Below are positions 18,418 to 27,050 of a stretch of DNA of 64,000 nucleotides, in pieces. Under the pieces are notes generated by a model that was not told the DNA's origin, did no database searches, and saw only the letters and a program-made list of their open reading frames with translations. Position numbers and translations under genes: made by a program. Source of the DNA: Faecalibacter rhinopitheci (GTDB lineage Bacteria > Bacteroidota > Bacteroidia > Flavobacteriales > Weeksellaceae); the NCBI RefSeq assembly GCF_015234135.1, contig NZ_JADGIK010000005.1, forward strand, positions 1 to 64,000, given 5' to 3'. Within the stretch, counting starts at the first letter, position 1. The number at the start of each line of letters is the position of its first letter.

Positions 18418-18612
18418 TTATTCACCATCTGTAGGTGCTTCCTGTTCTTCTTCACATGCTTTACTGGCAGCCTCTTTAGCTTTATCTGGATCTAATTCTC
18501 CATACCAACATAATATAAGTGCAATACCACAATCATTTTTAACTGAACTACATGTACGGTTTTGACCAAAAGCTAAAGTTCCGATAAGTGCGAAAGCACT
18601 TGCTAATACCAT
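18418..18612 (-). CDS. small secreted Cys-containing peptide, unrecognised
   Basis: A 64-residue product with a hydrophobic N terminus ending in LAFGQ (cleavage near residue 17), then a mature part of about 47 residues with four Cys (near 21, 28, 35 and 53), a hydrophobic IALILCW core and an acidic tail (EEEQEAPTDGE). The ATG at 18612 is the only usable start: in the same frame upstream only ACG and ATT precede a stop. I do not recognise a family. Position directly before a GLPGLI gene and a receptor-like gene makes it a candidate substrate or partner of that pair. A real gene is likely because of the signal peptide and codon use. Confidence 0.6.
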   Translation of the reverse strand: MVLASAFALIGTLAFGQNRTCSSVKNDCGIALILCWYGELDPDKAKEAASKACEEEQEAPTDGE

Positions 18613-18753
18613 TTTTTTCGTTTGTTTAGTAATTTAAATTCAATAATTAATTATAGTTTGCAACCTATAATTGTCTCATTAACGCTAATTACTTCAATAA
18701 TAATATACAAATATTTATGATCTTAATCAATTAAAAGCGAATAAATTAAACAT

Positions 18754-18780
18754 AAAAAAAGCTTCCCAAAAGGAAGCTTT
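18754..18780 (-). terminator. terminator upstream of ftsY locus boundary
   Basis: Stem AAAGCTTCC/GGAAGCTTT (18758-18766 and 18772-18780), loop of 5, T run on the minus strand. It lies 25 bases past the ftsY stop codon relative to the plus strand numbering of the neighbour at 18805, and would end ftsY transcripts. Confidence 0.85.
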
Positions 18781-18804
18781 AACTATATAAAAGTCTTAAA
18801 AAAC

Positions 18805-19767
18805 TTATTTTACTCTTTTAAAGAATGAATCCACAAACTCCATTTTATTAAAGGCTTGTAAATCATTAATTCCTTCTCCAACACCAATGTATTTTACTGG
18901 AATATTGAATTGATCCGAAATTCCGATGACTACACCACCTTTTGCAGTACCATCTAATTTAGTCACTGCTAACGAAGAAACTTCTGTTGCTTGTGTAAAT
19001 TGTTTGGCTTGCTCAAAAGCGTTTTGACCTGTAGAGCCATCTAATACCAACATCACTTCGTGAGGCGCATCTGGAATAACTTTTTGCATCACACGTTTTA
19101 TCTTAGACAACTCGTTCATTAAATTAACTTTGTTGTGTAAACGTCCTGCTGTATCAATTAAGACAACATCTGCATTTTGCGCAACTGCTGATTGGATAGT
19201 ATCAAATGCTACCGATGCAGGATCAGATCCCATCGCTTGTTTTACAATTGGTACACCAGCACGATCAGCCCAAATCACTAATTGATCAACTGCTGCTGCA
19301 CGGAATGTATCTGCTGCTCCTAATACAACTTTTAAACCTTGTGCTTTAAATTGTGAAGCTAATTTACCGATTGTTGTTGTTTTTCCTACTCCATTTACTC
19401 CCACGACCATAATTACATACGGAACGTTTTTCTTTGGAATTGAAAATCCAACCGAATCTTCAACGTTATTTTCAGATAATAATGATGCTATTTCTTCTCG
19501 TAAGATTTTATCTAATTCAGAAGTAGAAACATACTTATCACGTGCTACACGTTCTTCAATACGTTTAATAATTTTGATGGTAGTTTCAACACCTACATCA
19601 GAAGAAATTAACACTTCTTCTAAATCATCTAAAACCTCCTCATCTACTTTGGATTTACCAACAACAGCACGAGAGATTTTATCAAAGAAAGATGAACTAG
19701 ATTTTTCTAATCCTTCATCTAACTTTTCTTTGTTTTCTTTACCTAATATCTTTTTGAACCAACTCAT
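18805..19767 (-). CDS. ftsY: signal recognition particle receptor FtsY
   Basis: A 320-residue SRP-type GTPase that docks signal recognition particle-ribosome complexes at SecYEG. The NG domain is complete: GVNGVGKTT (123-131), DTFRAAA (153-159), DTAGR (205-209) and TKLDGTAKGG (269-278). The acidic A domain of Escherichia coli FtsY is missing; only a short charged N terminus precedes, as is common in this phylum. It follows the rpmB-rpmG-DUF4295 genes, with a terminator hairpin in between. Confidence 0.96.
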   Translation of the reverse strand: MSWFKKILGKENKEKLDEGLEKSSSSFFDKISRAVVGKSKVDEEVLDDLEEVLISSDVGVETTIKIIKRIEERVARDKYVSTSELDKILREEIASLLSENNVEDSVGFSIPKKNVPYVIMVVGVNGVGKTTTIGKLASQFKAQGLKVVLGAADTFRAAAVDQLVIWADRAGVPIVKQAMGSDPASVAFDTIQSAVAQNADVVLIDTAGRLHNKVNLMNELSKIKRVMQKVIPDAPHEVMLVLDGSTGQNAFEQAKQFTQATEVSSLAVTKLDGTAKGGVVIGISDQFNIPVKYIGVGEGINDLQAFNKMEFVDSFFKRVK

Positions 19768-19820
19768 TAAAAGTTAATTTATCTTAAATTTTGTACGAAG
19801 ATACAATAAATTAGAGGAAT

Positions 19821-19851
19821 AAAAAAAGCTGCTCTATGTGATAGAGCAGCT
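19821..19851 (-). terminator. terminator after the DUF4295 gene
   Basis: An 11-base stem AGCTGCTCTAT/ATAGAGCAGCT (19827-19837 and 19841-19851) with a tight 3-base loop and a T run on the minus strand. It lies between the small ribosomal genes and ftsY. Confidence 0.88.
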
Positions 19852-19885
19852 CTTATTATATTATAGTGTAAGTAATGCCAAAATA

Positions 19886-20035
19886 TTATTTCGCAAAGAA
19901 AGAATCTACTTCTTCAGCATTTACTACTTTTTCAACGAATACGTAAGCCCCAGATTTTGGAGATCTTACCATTCTAATTACTTTAGTCATTTTCTTTGAC
20001 CCTGTTTGTAATGTTGCTACGGTTTTCTTTGCCAT
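19886..20035 (-). CDS. DUF4295 family ribosome-associated small protein
   Basis: A 49-residue basic protein (MAKKTVATLQTGSKKMTKVI at the start, ending VDSFFAK). DUF4295 is a Bacteroidota-specific family always found after rpmG. I recall it being identified as a ribosomal protein (bL38) in the Flavobacterium johnsoniae ribosome structure. Here it starts 14 bases after rpmG and closes the rpmB-rpmG operon, which fits a ribosomal role. It is too short for a standard long-frame scan but unmistakable by sequence and place. Confidence 0.88.
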   Translation of the reverse strand: MAKKTVATLQTGSKKMTKVIRMVRSPKSGAYVFVEKVVNAEEVDSFFAK

Positions 20036-20049
20036 CGTCTAAAGTTTTA

Positions 20050-20232
20050 TTATTTAATCTCCTTGTGAACTGTATACTTTCTTAAAACTGGATTGAATTT
20101 TTTTAATTCAATACGGTCTGGAGTATTTTTCTTGTTTTTCGTAGTGATGTAGCGAGACATTCCTGGCATACCACTTTCTTTATGTTCTGTACATTCTAAG
20201 ATAACCTGTACTCTGTTTCCTTTTTTAGCCAT
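20050..20232 (-). CDS. rpmG: 50S ribosomal protein bL33
   Basis: Sixty residues, [19 protein letters not shown] at the start, of the large ribosomal subunit. Only one Cys (C14) remains of the four that bind zinc in the C+ form, so this is the zinc-free C- type. It lies between rpmB (11 bases upstream) and the DUF4295 gene. Confidence 0.95.
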   Translation of the reverse strand: MAKKGNRVQVILECTEHKESGMPGMSRYITTKNKKNTPDRIELKKFNPVLRKYTVHKEIK

Positions 20233-20243
20233 GGTGTCCTAAA

Positions 20244-20480
20244 TTATTTGATTAAACCTTCTTTACGTGCACGTCTAACAGCCTCATCAACTCCTAATTT
20301 GTTGATAGTTTTTAAACCGTGTGCAGAAACTTTTAAATTAATCCACTCACCAGCTTCTGGCATAAAAAATTTCTTTGAGAACAAATTCACCTCAAATGTG
20401 CGCTTTGTTTTGTTGTTAGCATGAGAAACATTGTTCCCAACTAATCTTTTCTTACCTGTAATTTGACAAATTTTTGACAT
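20244..20480 (-). CDS. rpmB: 50S ribosomal protein bL28
   Basis: A 78-residue bL28 with the opening MSKICQITGKKRLVGNNVSH and the VSAHGLKTI segment. Zinc Cys pairs are absent (one Cys only). First gene of the rpmB-rpmG-DUF4295 operon. A near -7 box TTACTTTG (20519-20512, minus) followed by GCACTCC lies upstream and resembles the starts of the other ribosomal promoters in this window. Confidence 0.95.
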   Translation of the reverse strand: MSKICQITGKKRLVGNNVSHANNKTKRTFEVNLFSKKFFMPEAGEWINLKVSAHGLKTINKLGVDEAVRRARKEGLIK

Positions 20481-20555
20481 TTCCTTTTCTTGTCTTATTT
20501 TAAACGGAGTGCAAAGTAATAAAATATAAATTACTTAAGCAACTCTTTTAGGTTA

Positions 20556-22217
20556 TTATTTATTAATTTTTTTTGTACTCGGCTTGTATAGTAACTTCTG
20601 AGCGAAAGTATAAGCTAAGATAATTCCCATTACCATTAAAGCTATTCTCGCTAAATAATCACCATACTTCGAATAAAACGTTAAATCACTATTCATCAAT
20701 ACAGTACCGTTTAGGGCACCTTGCTCTCCATATGGAATAGATTTCATGATATCTCCTCGCTGATTCACGAAACCGGAAACTCCGGAGTTTGCTGATCGAA
20801 CAATAGCGCGTCTGTTTTCAATGGCTCTTAGATTACCATATAATAGTAATTGACGATGTCCATCGGTGTAGCCCCACCAAGAATCATTGGTCATCGTGAA
20901 TAAAACATTCGAACCAGCTCTCACATATTCTGCCACATACTCGCCATAAATAGATTCGTAACATATTACAGGAGCAACAGAAGCGTCGTTTGTTTTATTA
21001 TTAAAAACAGATCGATTAGGTTGTGTACCTAACGTTTTTGTTGTGCCGCCAAAGTTAAGCATAAATTCTCCAATAATTGGCATTAAAATGTTACGATATG
21101 GAAAATTTTCTACTCCTGGTACTAATTTAGATTTATGATACACTGAGATAGAATCGTTAGAATTGACTTGTAATGCCGAATTAAACGAATCATACCACAT
21201 AAGACCATCCTGAGATACTGACGCTGTTTCTGTTGCTAAACTAGACATTGGGTATATTCTGATGATAGAAGCTCCAGAAACAAAATTTAAATCCTTTTTT
21301 TGAGCAGTCCATTCTTTGATATCATTAATGATTAAATCATTATACATGTTATCAAATACCAAGGAAGATGATCCCGGAATTGCTGTTTCTGGTGCTACAA
21401 TAAATTGTGTTTCCGGTTTGATATTTTTTAAAGCTAAAGCTTTTATTTCATCATAAATTTCTAAACCTCCTTTTTCATATTTTTCTGTGTATGGATCTAA
21501 ATCTGGCTGAATAACTAACGCATGAAGTGGTTCTCCCTTCTCTTCATGTGTTGCATACATTATATAAGATATCCCAATAGGTATAGCAATCATAGGAATT
21601 ACATAAATTCCTAATTTGTTCACATATTTAAACTCTTTCTTATTTATATATGCTGTGATATAATAAAATGCTACAATGTTAACTAACCAAATCCACAAGG
21701 TTCCTCCAAATGTTCCTGTAAATTCATACCACTGTACCCACTCATAAAACTTAGCAAAACCATTACCTAAGTTAAACCATGGCCATGTTAATTCCCAGTT
21801 AAGATGTAATTTTTCAAAAGACATCCACACTGCAGGAAGAAAAATTAAACCATATATATTCCCTGCTTTTTTCTTTACCCAATGATACAATTGGAAAACA
21901 ATGGACATAAAAAGTGAATTAAATACAACAGGAATAGCATATGAAATCCAAGAATTATGAAAATCACCATTTGCATCTGCTTGTTGCGCATAGTGTAGCC
22001 ACCAAATAACTATGGCGTTCCAAATAAAAAATGTAAGATAGGATAACCCGAAAACCTTACGTGCTTTTTTCTTGTACTGTGCTCGTTGTGTTATTTGATG
22101 CTCTGCCAGCATTAAAGGCACAAATCCAAAAAATAATAACAATGGAAAACCATGTGATGGCCAACCTGCTGATAACAATAATCCTGAGATTATTGCATAT
22201 GCAATATATTTTTTCAT
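20556..22217 (-). CDS. lnt: apolipoprotein N-acyltransferase
   Basis: A 553-residue inner-membrane enzyme that adds the third acyl chain to lipoproteins. The N-terminal half has six or more membrane helices, followed by a nitrilase domain with the Glu-Lys-Cys triad at E277 (APETAIPG), K362 (YHKSKLVP) and C419 (VICYES). A final helix lies near 530. Substrates exist in this window: lipoproteins at 11515, 28195 and 63230. Confidence 0.95.
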   Translation of the reverse strand: MKKYIAYAIISGLLLSAGWPSHGFPLLLFFGFVPLMLAEHQITQRAQYKKKARKVFGLSYLTFFIWNAIVIWWLHYAQQADANGDFHNSWISYAIPVVFNSLFMSIVFQLYHWVKKKAGNIYGLIFLPAVWMSFEKLHLNWELTWPWFNLGNGFAKFYEWVQWYEFTGTFGGTLWIWLVNIVAFYYITAYINKKEFKYVNKLGIYVIPMIAIPIGISYIMYATHEEKGEPLHALVIQPDLDPYTEKYEKGGLEIYDEIKALALKNIKPETQFIVAPETAIPGSSSLVFDNMYNDLIINDIKEWTAQKKDLNFVSGASIIRIYPMSSLATETASVSQDGLMWYDSFNSALQVNSNDSISVYHKSKLVPGVENFPYRNILMPIIGEFMLNFGGTTKTLGTQPNRSVFNNKTNDASVAPVICYESIYGEYVAEYVRAGSNVLFTMTNDSWWGYTDGHRQLLLYGNLRAIENRRAIVRSANSGVSGFVNQRGDIMKSIPYGEQGALNGTVLMNSDLTFYSKYGDYLARIALMVMGIILAYTFAQKLLYKPSTKKINK

Positions 22218-22275
22218 GTTACAAATTTATAATTTCATTCTATAGAAAATGATGATTTTTATTTCTAATTCAGAT

Positions 22276-23919
22276 TTATTTAATTACAATTGTATGGATA
22301 TAATAATTAGGATCTGGATTTATATCAAAAGATGTTTTAAAAGAAGCATCTTTCAATTTTTTCCATTCTTTTGTAGGATATAATATTAGCTCACTGTTTT
22401 CTATTTGTAAAGGCATCGCAAAATCATCAACAATATCTACATATCTATAAAGATAGTATTCTCCCTCCTTTTTTAATTCTAAAACTGGTACGTTCTTAGT
22501 TCTTAGGTATTGATCAAAAAAGGCTTTCAAATCCAATCCAGCATGTTTTGAAATATACTGTTCAATTTGTTGTGTAGTAACCGTCTGATGGTAAAATTCT
22601 TTATTTAATCCTCTAAGAATTTCTCTAAATTTCACATCATCATTTAACCATGTTCTCAAAGTATGAATCATATTTGCACCTTTATTATACATATCTCCAG
22701 GACCTTCTTGGTTAACTCCGTATATACCAATTATAGGTTTTTCATTTGCTATAGACATACGTGTGCCACGTAGATACTCTGCTCCTGCTTTTTTCCCGTA
22801 GAGTGATTCTGTATAAAGTGATTCTGAGTAGGATGTAAATGATTCATGAATCCACATATCTGCAACATCTTTATTAGTAATATTATTCCCAAACCATTCG
22901 TGTCCAGCTTCATGTACAATGATAAAATCCCATTTTAGCCCCCAACCTGAGTTAGATAAATCTCGACCCAAATATCCATTCTCAAATTTGTTTCCATAAG
23001 CAATTGCAGATTGATGCTCCATTCCCAGATGCGGGCTTTCAACCATTTTGAAAGAATCTTCGTAGAATGGATATGGACCAAACCAATATTCAAAACTTTT
23101 TAACATCGACTTTGCTTGCTCAAATTGATGTTGGGCTTTCTCTAAATTATAATCTAATACATAATAATCTAAATCAAGTTCACCTTTTTCTCCTTGGTAA
23201 GTATCTTTAAAGTTTACGTATTTACCTATATAAGGTATAATGTTGTAATTGTTGATTGGATTAGTAACTCGCCATGTATAAGCGGTTTTATTTTTTATCT
23301 TTCTTTGACTGACTAATCGCCCATTTCCAACTCCAACCAAATCGTTTGGAACAATAATTTCTAAATCCATTCCTCTATTTGGTTCATCTCCTAAATAATC
23401 TTTATTAGGATACCAAACGCTGGCACCAATTCCTTGGCATGCTACTGACATCCATTCTCTGCCCTTCTCGTCTTTTTTGAAAATCCAACCTCCATCCCAA
23501 GGTGCATTTACTGCTTCTTTTGGCGTTCCTTCAAATTCTAATTTCAGCTCGTTTCCTTTTTGCTTGATTTTTTTACCAACATTTAAAAAAATAACATTTC
23601 CATCTGTAGCCCAAGCCTTTATTTGTTTTTTATTAATTTCTGCGGAAGTAATCTCCATAGGTTGCTGTAAATCAATTTGCAGAATATTGTTGGGTGATTC
23701 TTTAACTACATCAAAATTTATAATTGTAGTTCCTTTAATAGATTTTGTTTTAAAATCAGGTTCTACAGAAATTTTATAATGTTGTACATCCCACCAATCT
23801 CTATAAGACGTATTAGATCCTCTCAGCGTATCTTGAGAAGTAAATTCGCCTTTATTGTTTAAAATTTGAGCTTGCGCTTGAATGGCAAATACACTCAGAA
23901 TTAGTATTAATATCTTCAT
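22276..23919 (-). CDS. M1 family metallopeptidase (aminopeptidase-like), secreted
   Basis: A 547-residue gluzincin with a signal peptide (cut near QAQAQ). The zinc site is intact: HEAGH (336-340) and E359 in WIHES, spaced 18 residues on. The exopeptidase motif, usually GxMEN, reads GMEHQSA (299-305), with His in place of Asn; I believe this variant is common among Bacteroidota M1 members. The protein is much shorter than PepN (about 870), ending after the catalytic region with a short beta C-terminal part. It is divergent from the HExxH/CsaA fusion, with facing promoters. Confidence 0.92.
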   Translation of the reverse strand: MKILILILSVFAIQAQAQILNNKGEFTSQDTLRGSNTSYRDWWDVQHYKISVEPDFKTKSIKGTTIINFDVVKESPNNILQIDLQQPMEITSAEINKKQIKAWATDGNVIFLNVGKKIKQKGNELKLEFEGTPKEAVNAPWDGGWIFKKDEKGREWMSVACQGIGASVWYPNKDYLGDEPNRGMDLEIIVPNDLVGVGNGRLVSQRKIKNKTAYTWRVTNPINNYNIIPYIGKYVNFKDTYQGEKGELDLDYYVLDYNLEKAQHQFEQAKSMLKSFEYWFGPYPFYEDSFKMVESPHLGMEHQSAIAYGNKFENGYLGRDLSNSGWGLKWDFIIVHEAGHEWFGNNITNKDVADMWIHESFTSYSESLYTESLYGKKAGAEYLRGTRMSIANEKPIIGIYGVNQEGPGDMYNKGANMIHTLRTWLNDDVKFREILRGLNKEFYHQTVTTQQIEQYISKHAGLDLKAFFDQYLRTKNVPVLELKKEGEYYLYRYVDIVDDFAMPLQIENSELILYPTKEWKKLKDASFKTSFDINPDPNYYIHTIVIK

Positions 23920-23938
23920 AGCATTGTTAAAAACTTAT

Positions 23939-23960
23939 CAAAAATAAGATTATATATTTG
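23939..23960. promoter_or_regulatory. divergent -7 boxes between M1 peptidase and HExxH-CsaA genes
   Basis: The 63-base gap has a perfect -7 box on each strand: TATTTTTG (23946-23939, minus) and TATATTTG (23953-23960, plus). Neither has a TTG at the standard distance (the plus one is 26 bases away), so both may be weak or activator-dependent. Confidence 0.4.
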
Positions 23961-23982
23961 ATATATAACTTTAAATACTACT

Positions 23983-24840
23983 ATGATTAACCCTGAATTT
24001 ATAATAAAAATAGAAAATCTTAAAAAAAGGAATTTAACACTAGAAGCTCTACAAGAAATTTTACTCCAATTCGATTTACATCATCCTAAATTTGTGGGAT
24101 TTGCTTTCAGAGACGAGTTAAATCCTAAAGGACTATTATTAACTGCTGAAGGCACTGAAGAGACAGGAATTACAATAAAAGTCCCTAAAAATATTCTAGA
24201 TTTTGATATTTCTTTGATTGCGAATCTACTTATGCACGAAATGTATCACGTGTATCAACGCACAGGAGACAATCAAATCATAACGAGAGAAGAAAGGGAA
24301 TGGCAAGCATATAGAGAAATGATTTTTCATGAAAAATTTAAAAATATTCCGGCTCTTGATGAATTTTATATTCGACAATTTGCTGAAAAAGCTTTGACAT
24401 ATTATGATAGAATGTCAGATTTATTACAAGCAAAATATGCTGTTGAAAAAATACAACTACAAAAAATATTAAATGAAACTCATCCCATTCATCAAAACTT
24501 GAATGATGATGTTACAAATTACAATGTTTTTGAAAAAATTGATATACGTGTAGGGACTATATTAGAGGTTAATGATTTTGAAGAAAGTTATACTCCAGCT
24601 TATCAACTTACAATTGATTTTGGAATATTAGGAATTAAAAAAAGTTCAGCTAAAATAACTGACGTATATAAAAAAGAAGATTTAATCGGTAGACAAATTA
24701 TGGCGATAATTAATCTTAATTCCAAAGAAATAGAAACTTTAAAGAGCGAATGTTTTGTGATTGGAGTCCTTGGCAATAATCAAGACATTATCTTGTTAGA
24801 TCCCGCACGAAAAATAGAAAATGGGACAAAAATTGGCTAA
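23983..24840 (+). CDS. fusion of an HExxH putative metallopeptidase domain with a CsaA-type tRNA-binding domain
   Basis: A 285-residue protein with two parts. Residues 1-150 form an unrecognised domain with a zinc-peptidase signature, LLMHEMYHVYQ (H85, E86, H89), and a following EREWQAY in which E106 could be the third ligand. No signal peptide is present, so it would act in the cytosol. Residues 181-285 are a nearly full CsaA/tRNA-binding OB domain (FEKIDIRVGTILEV, IKKSSAKIT, CFVIGVLG, ending in KIENGTKIG). CsaA is a stand-alone dimer of about 110 residues in most bacteria. There is no stop or start signal between the halves. The role is unknown; a link to translation quality control is only a guess. 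Confidence 0.75.
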   Translation: MINPEFIIKIENLKKRNLTLEALQEILLQFDLHHPKFVGFAFRDELNPKGLLLTAEGTEETGITIKVPKNILDFDISLIANLLMHEMYHVYQRTGDNQIITREEREWQAYREMIFHEKFKNIPALDEFYIRQFAEKALTYYDRMSDLLQAKYAVEKIQLQKILNETHPIHQNLNDDVTNYNVFEKIDIRVGTILEVNDFEESYTPAYQLTIDFGILGIKKSSAKITDVYKKEDLIGRQIMAIINLNSKEIETLKSECFVIGVLGNNQDIILLDPARKIENGTKIG

Positions 24841-24939
24841 TAAAGTAATGTAAGTGCTTCTAAAACATATTAAAATGTCATAAACTCGTAGTTCATTTAA
24901 CGACGAAATAAGCATATTTATACTTTTTTATGGCTAAAT

Positions 24940-25013
24940 ATGACAACATGACATCATTTAATTATTGATTGTCATTTATTATCAGTTGGCACAAAGATTG
25001 TCTATAAAGATTC
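24940..25013 (+). promoter_or_regulatory. sigma-54-like promoter with upstream repeats, before dnaK
   Basis: TTGGCAC-AAAGA-TTGT at 24986-25001 matches the sigma-54 consensus TGGCAC-N5-TTGC except for the last base; the GG and the TTG are correctly spaced. The hexamer ATGACA or its complement occurs at 24940-24945, 24948-24953, 24970-24975 and 24876-24881, and two of them form an imperfect dyad (24948-24956 with 24966-24975). Such sites upstream of a -24/-12 promoter suggest an enhancer-binding activator. No TAnnTTTG box is seen in this 249-base gap. Confidence 0.5.
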
Positions 25014-25089
25014 GTTCTATGATTTTTAATTAATCTTGAACATTTTAAACGTATAAAAAAGAATCTTTAATTAAAAGAATAAAAATAAT

Positions 25090-26979
25090 ATGAGCAAAAT
25101 TATTGGAATTGATTTAGGTACTACAAACTCTTGTGTTTCTGTAATGGAAGGTAGCGAGCCAGTAGTAATCCCAAATGCAGAAGGAAAAAGAACTACTCCA
25201 TCTATCGTAGCATTCGTTGAAGGAGGAGAAAGAAAAGTCGGAGATTCAGCTAAACGTCAAGCCGTTACTAACCCTCACAAAACGATTTATTCTATCAAAC
25301 GTTTTATGGGAACTAAATTCAATACACAAGATACTGAAGGTGTTCCATATAATGTTGTAAAAGGAGATAACGATACACCACGTGTAGAAATTGATGGTCG
25401 TATGTATACTCCACAAGAAATCTCAGCGATGACTTTACAAAAAATGAAGAAAACTGCTGAAGATTACTTAGGACAAGAAGTTACAAGAGCCGTAATTACA
25501 GTTCCTGCTTACTTTAATGACGCACAACGTCAAGCAACTAAAGAAGCTGGAGAAATTGCTGGTTTAAAAGTTGAGCGTATCATCAATGAGCCTACTGCTG
25601 CTGCATTAGCTTACGGATTAGATAAAGCTACATCTGATAAAAAAATCGCTGTATATGATTTAGGTGGAGGAACATTTGATATCTCTATCTTAGAATTAGG
25701 AGATGGTGTATTTGAAGTATTATCTACAAACGGAGATACTCGTTTAGGAGGTGATGATTTTGATGATGCAATTATTGACTGGTTAGCAAACGAATTTAAA
25801 GCTGCTGAAAATGTAGATTTAAAGAAAGATGCAATGGCATTACAACGTTTACGTGAAGCTGCTGAAAAAGCTAAAATCGAGTTATCTTCTTCTGCACAAA
25901 CAGAAATTAACTTACCTTATATTACAGCAAACGAAACAGGTCCTAAACACTTAGTTCAGACTTTAACTCGCGCTAAATTTGATCAATTAACTGAAGATTT
26001 AGTACGTCGTTCTATGGAGCCATGTAAAAAAGCATTAAATGATGCTGGTTTATCTATCTCTGATATTGACGAAGTTATCTTAGTTGGTGGATCTACACGT
26101 ATCCCTAAAATCCAAGAAGAAGTAGAAAAATTCTTCGGTAAAAAACCATCTAAAGGAGTTAATCCTGATGAGGTTGTTGCTGTAGGAGCTGCTATCCAAG
26201 GAGGTGTATTAACAGGTGATGTAAAAGACGTATTATTATTAGACGTTACACCATTATCTTTAGGTATCGAAACTTTAGGTGGAGTTTTCACTAAATTAAT
26301 CGAATCTAATACAACTATTCCTACAAAGAAATCTGAGGTTTTCTCTACAGCGGTAGATAATCAGCCAGCGGTAACTTTAAGAATTGGTCAAGGTGAGCGT
26401 CCTTTATTCAATGATAACAAAGAAATCGGACATTTCGATTTAGTTGATATTCCACCAGCACAAAGAGGTGTTCCACAAATCGAAGTTACTTTTGACATCG
26501 ATGCGAATGGTATATTAAGTGTTTCTGCAAAAGATAAAGGAACTGGAAAAGAGCAATCAATCAAAATTGAGGCATCTTCTGGTTTATCTGAAGCGGATAT
26601 CGAAAGAATGAAACAAGAAGCGAAAGATAACGCTGCGAAAGATGAGGAAGCAAAAACGAAGATTGAAAAAATCAACGCTGCTGATGCATTAATTTTCCAA
26701 ACGGAAAAACAATTATCTGAATATGGAGAAAAAATTCCAGCTGATAAAAAACAACCAATTGAAGATGCATTAACTGAAGTTAAAGCTGCTCACGCTGCTG
26801 AAGACATTACAGCTATCGATGCTTCAATGGAGAAATTGAACACAGCTTGGAATGCTGCATCAGAAGAAATCTATGCTGCAATGAACGAAGGTCAACAAGG
26901 AGGAGCTCAAGCTCAACCAGGTGCTGGAGATGCTAAAGCAGATGGTGTTGAAGATGTAGACTTCGAAGAAGTTAAATAA
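25090..26979 (+). CDS. dnaK: chaperone protein DnaK (Hsp70)
   Basis: A 629-residue Hsp70. The nucleotide-binding domain begins [17 protein letters not shown] and holds the phosphate and adenosine motifs ([13 protein letters not shown] near 187-199, [10 protein letters not shown] near 334-343). The substrate-binding domain and helical lid follow, with a Gln/Gly/Ala-rich tail ending [10 protein letters not shown], a usual DnaK C terminus. It stands alone, without grpE or dnaJ next to it, behind a possible sigma-54 promoter and before a strong terminator. Confidence 0.98.
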   Translation: MSKIIGIDLGTTNSCVSVMEGSEPVVIPNAEGKRTTPSIVAFVEGGERKVGDSAKRQAVTNPHKTIYSIKRFMGTKFNTQDTEGVPYNVVKGDNDTPRVEIDGRMYTPQEISAMTLQKMKKTAEDYLGQEVTRAVITVPAYFNDAQRQATKEAGEIAGLKVERIINEPTAAALAYGLDKATSDKKIAVYDLGGGTFDISILELGDGVFEVLSTNGDTRLGGDDFDDAIIDWLANEFKAAENVDLKKDAMALQRLREAAEKAKIELSSSAQTEINLPYITANETGPKHLVQTLTRAKFDQLTEDLVRRSMEPCKKALNDAGLSISDIDEVILVGGSTRIPKIQEEVEKFFGKKPSKGVNPDEVVAVGAAIQGGVLTGDVKDVLLLDVTPLSLGIETLGGVFTKLIESNTTIPTKKSEVFSTAVDNQPAVTLRIGQGERPLFNDNKEIGHFDLVDIPPAQRGVPQIEVTFDIDANGILSVSAKDKGTGKEQSIKIEASSGLSEADIERMKQEAKDNAAKDEEAKTKIEKINAADALIFQTEKQLSEYGEKIPADKKQPIEDALTEVKAAHAAEDITAIDASMEKLNTAWNAASEEIYAAMNEGQQGGAQAQPGAGDAKADGVEDVDFEEVK

Positions 26980-26998
26980 TATTACATTCTTTTAAATA

Positions 26999-27032
26999 TA
27001 AAAAAAGGCTACCCATTTGGTAGCCTTTTTTT
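26999..27032. terminator. terminator between dnaK and a convergent gene
   Basis: Stem AAAGGCTACC/GGTAGCCTTT (27004-27013 and 27019-27028), loop of 5, A run before and T run after. It serves dnaK and the convergent Por-secreted gene. Confidence 0.92.
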
Positions 27033-27050
27033 AGTCTTATAATTTTAAAA

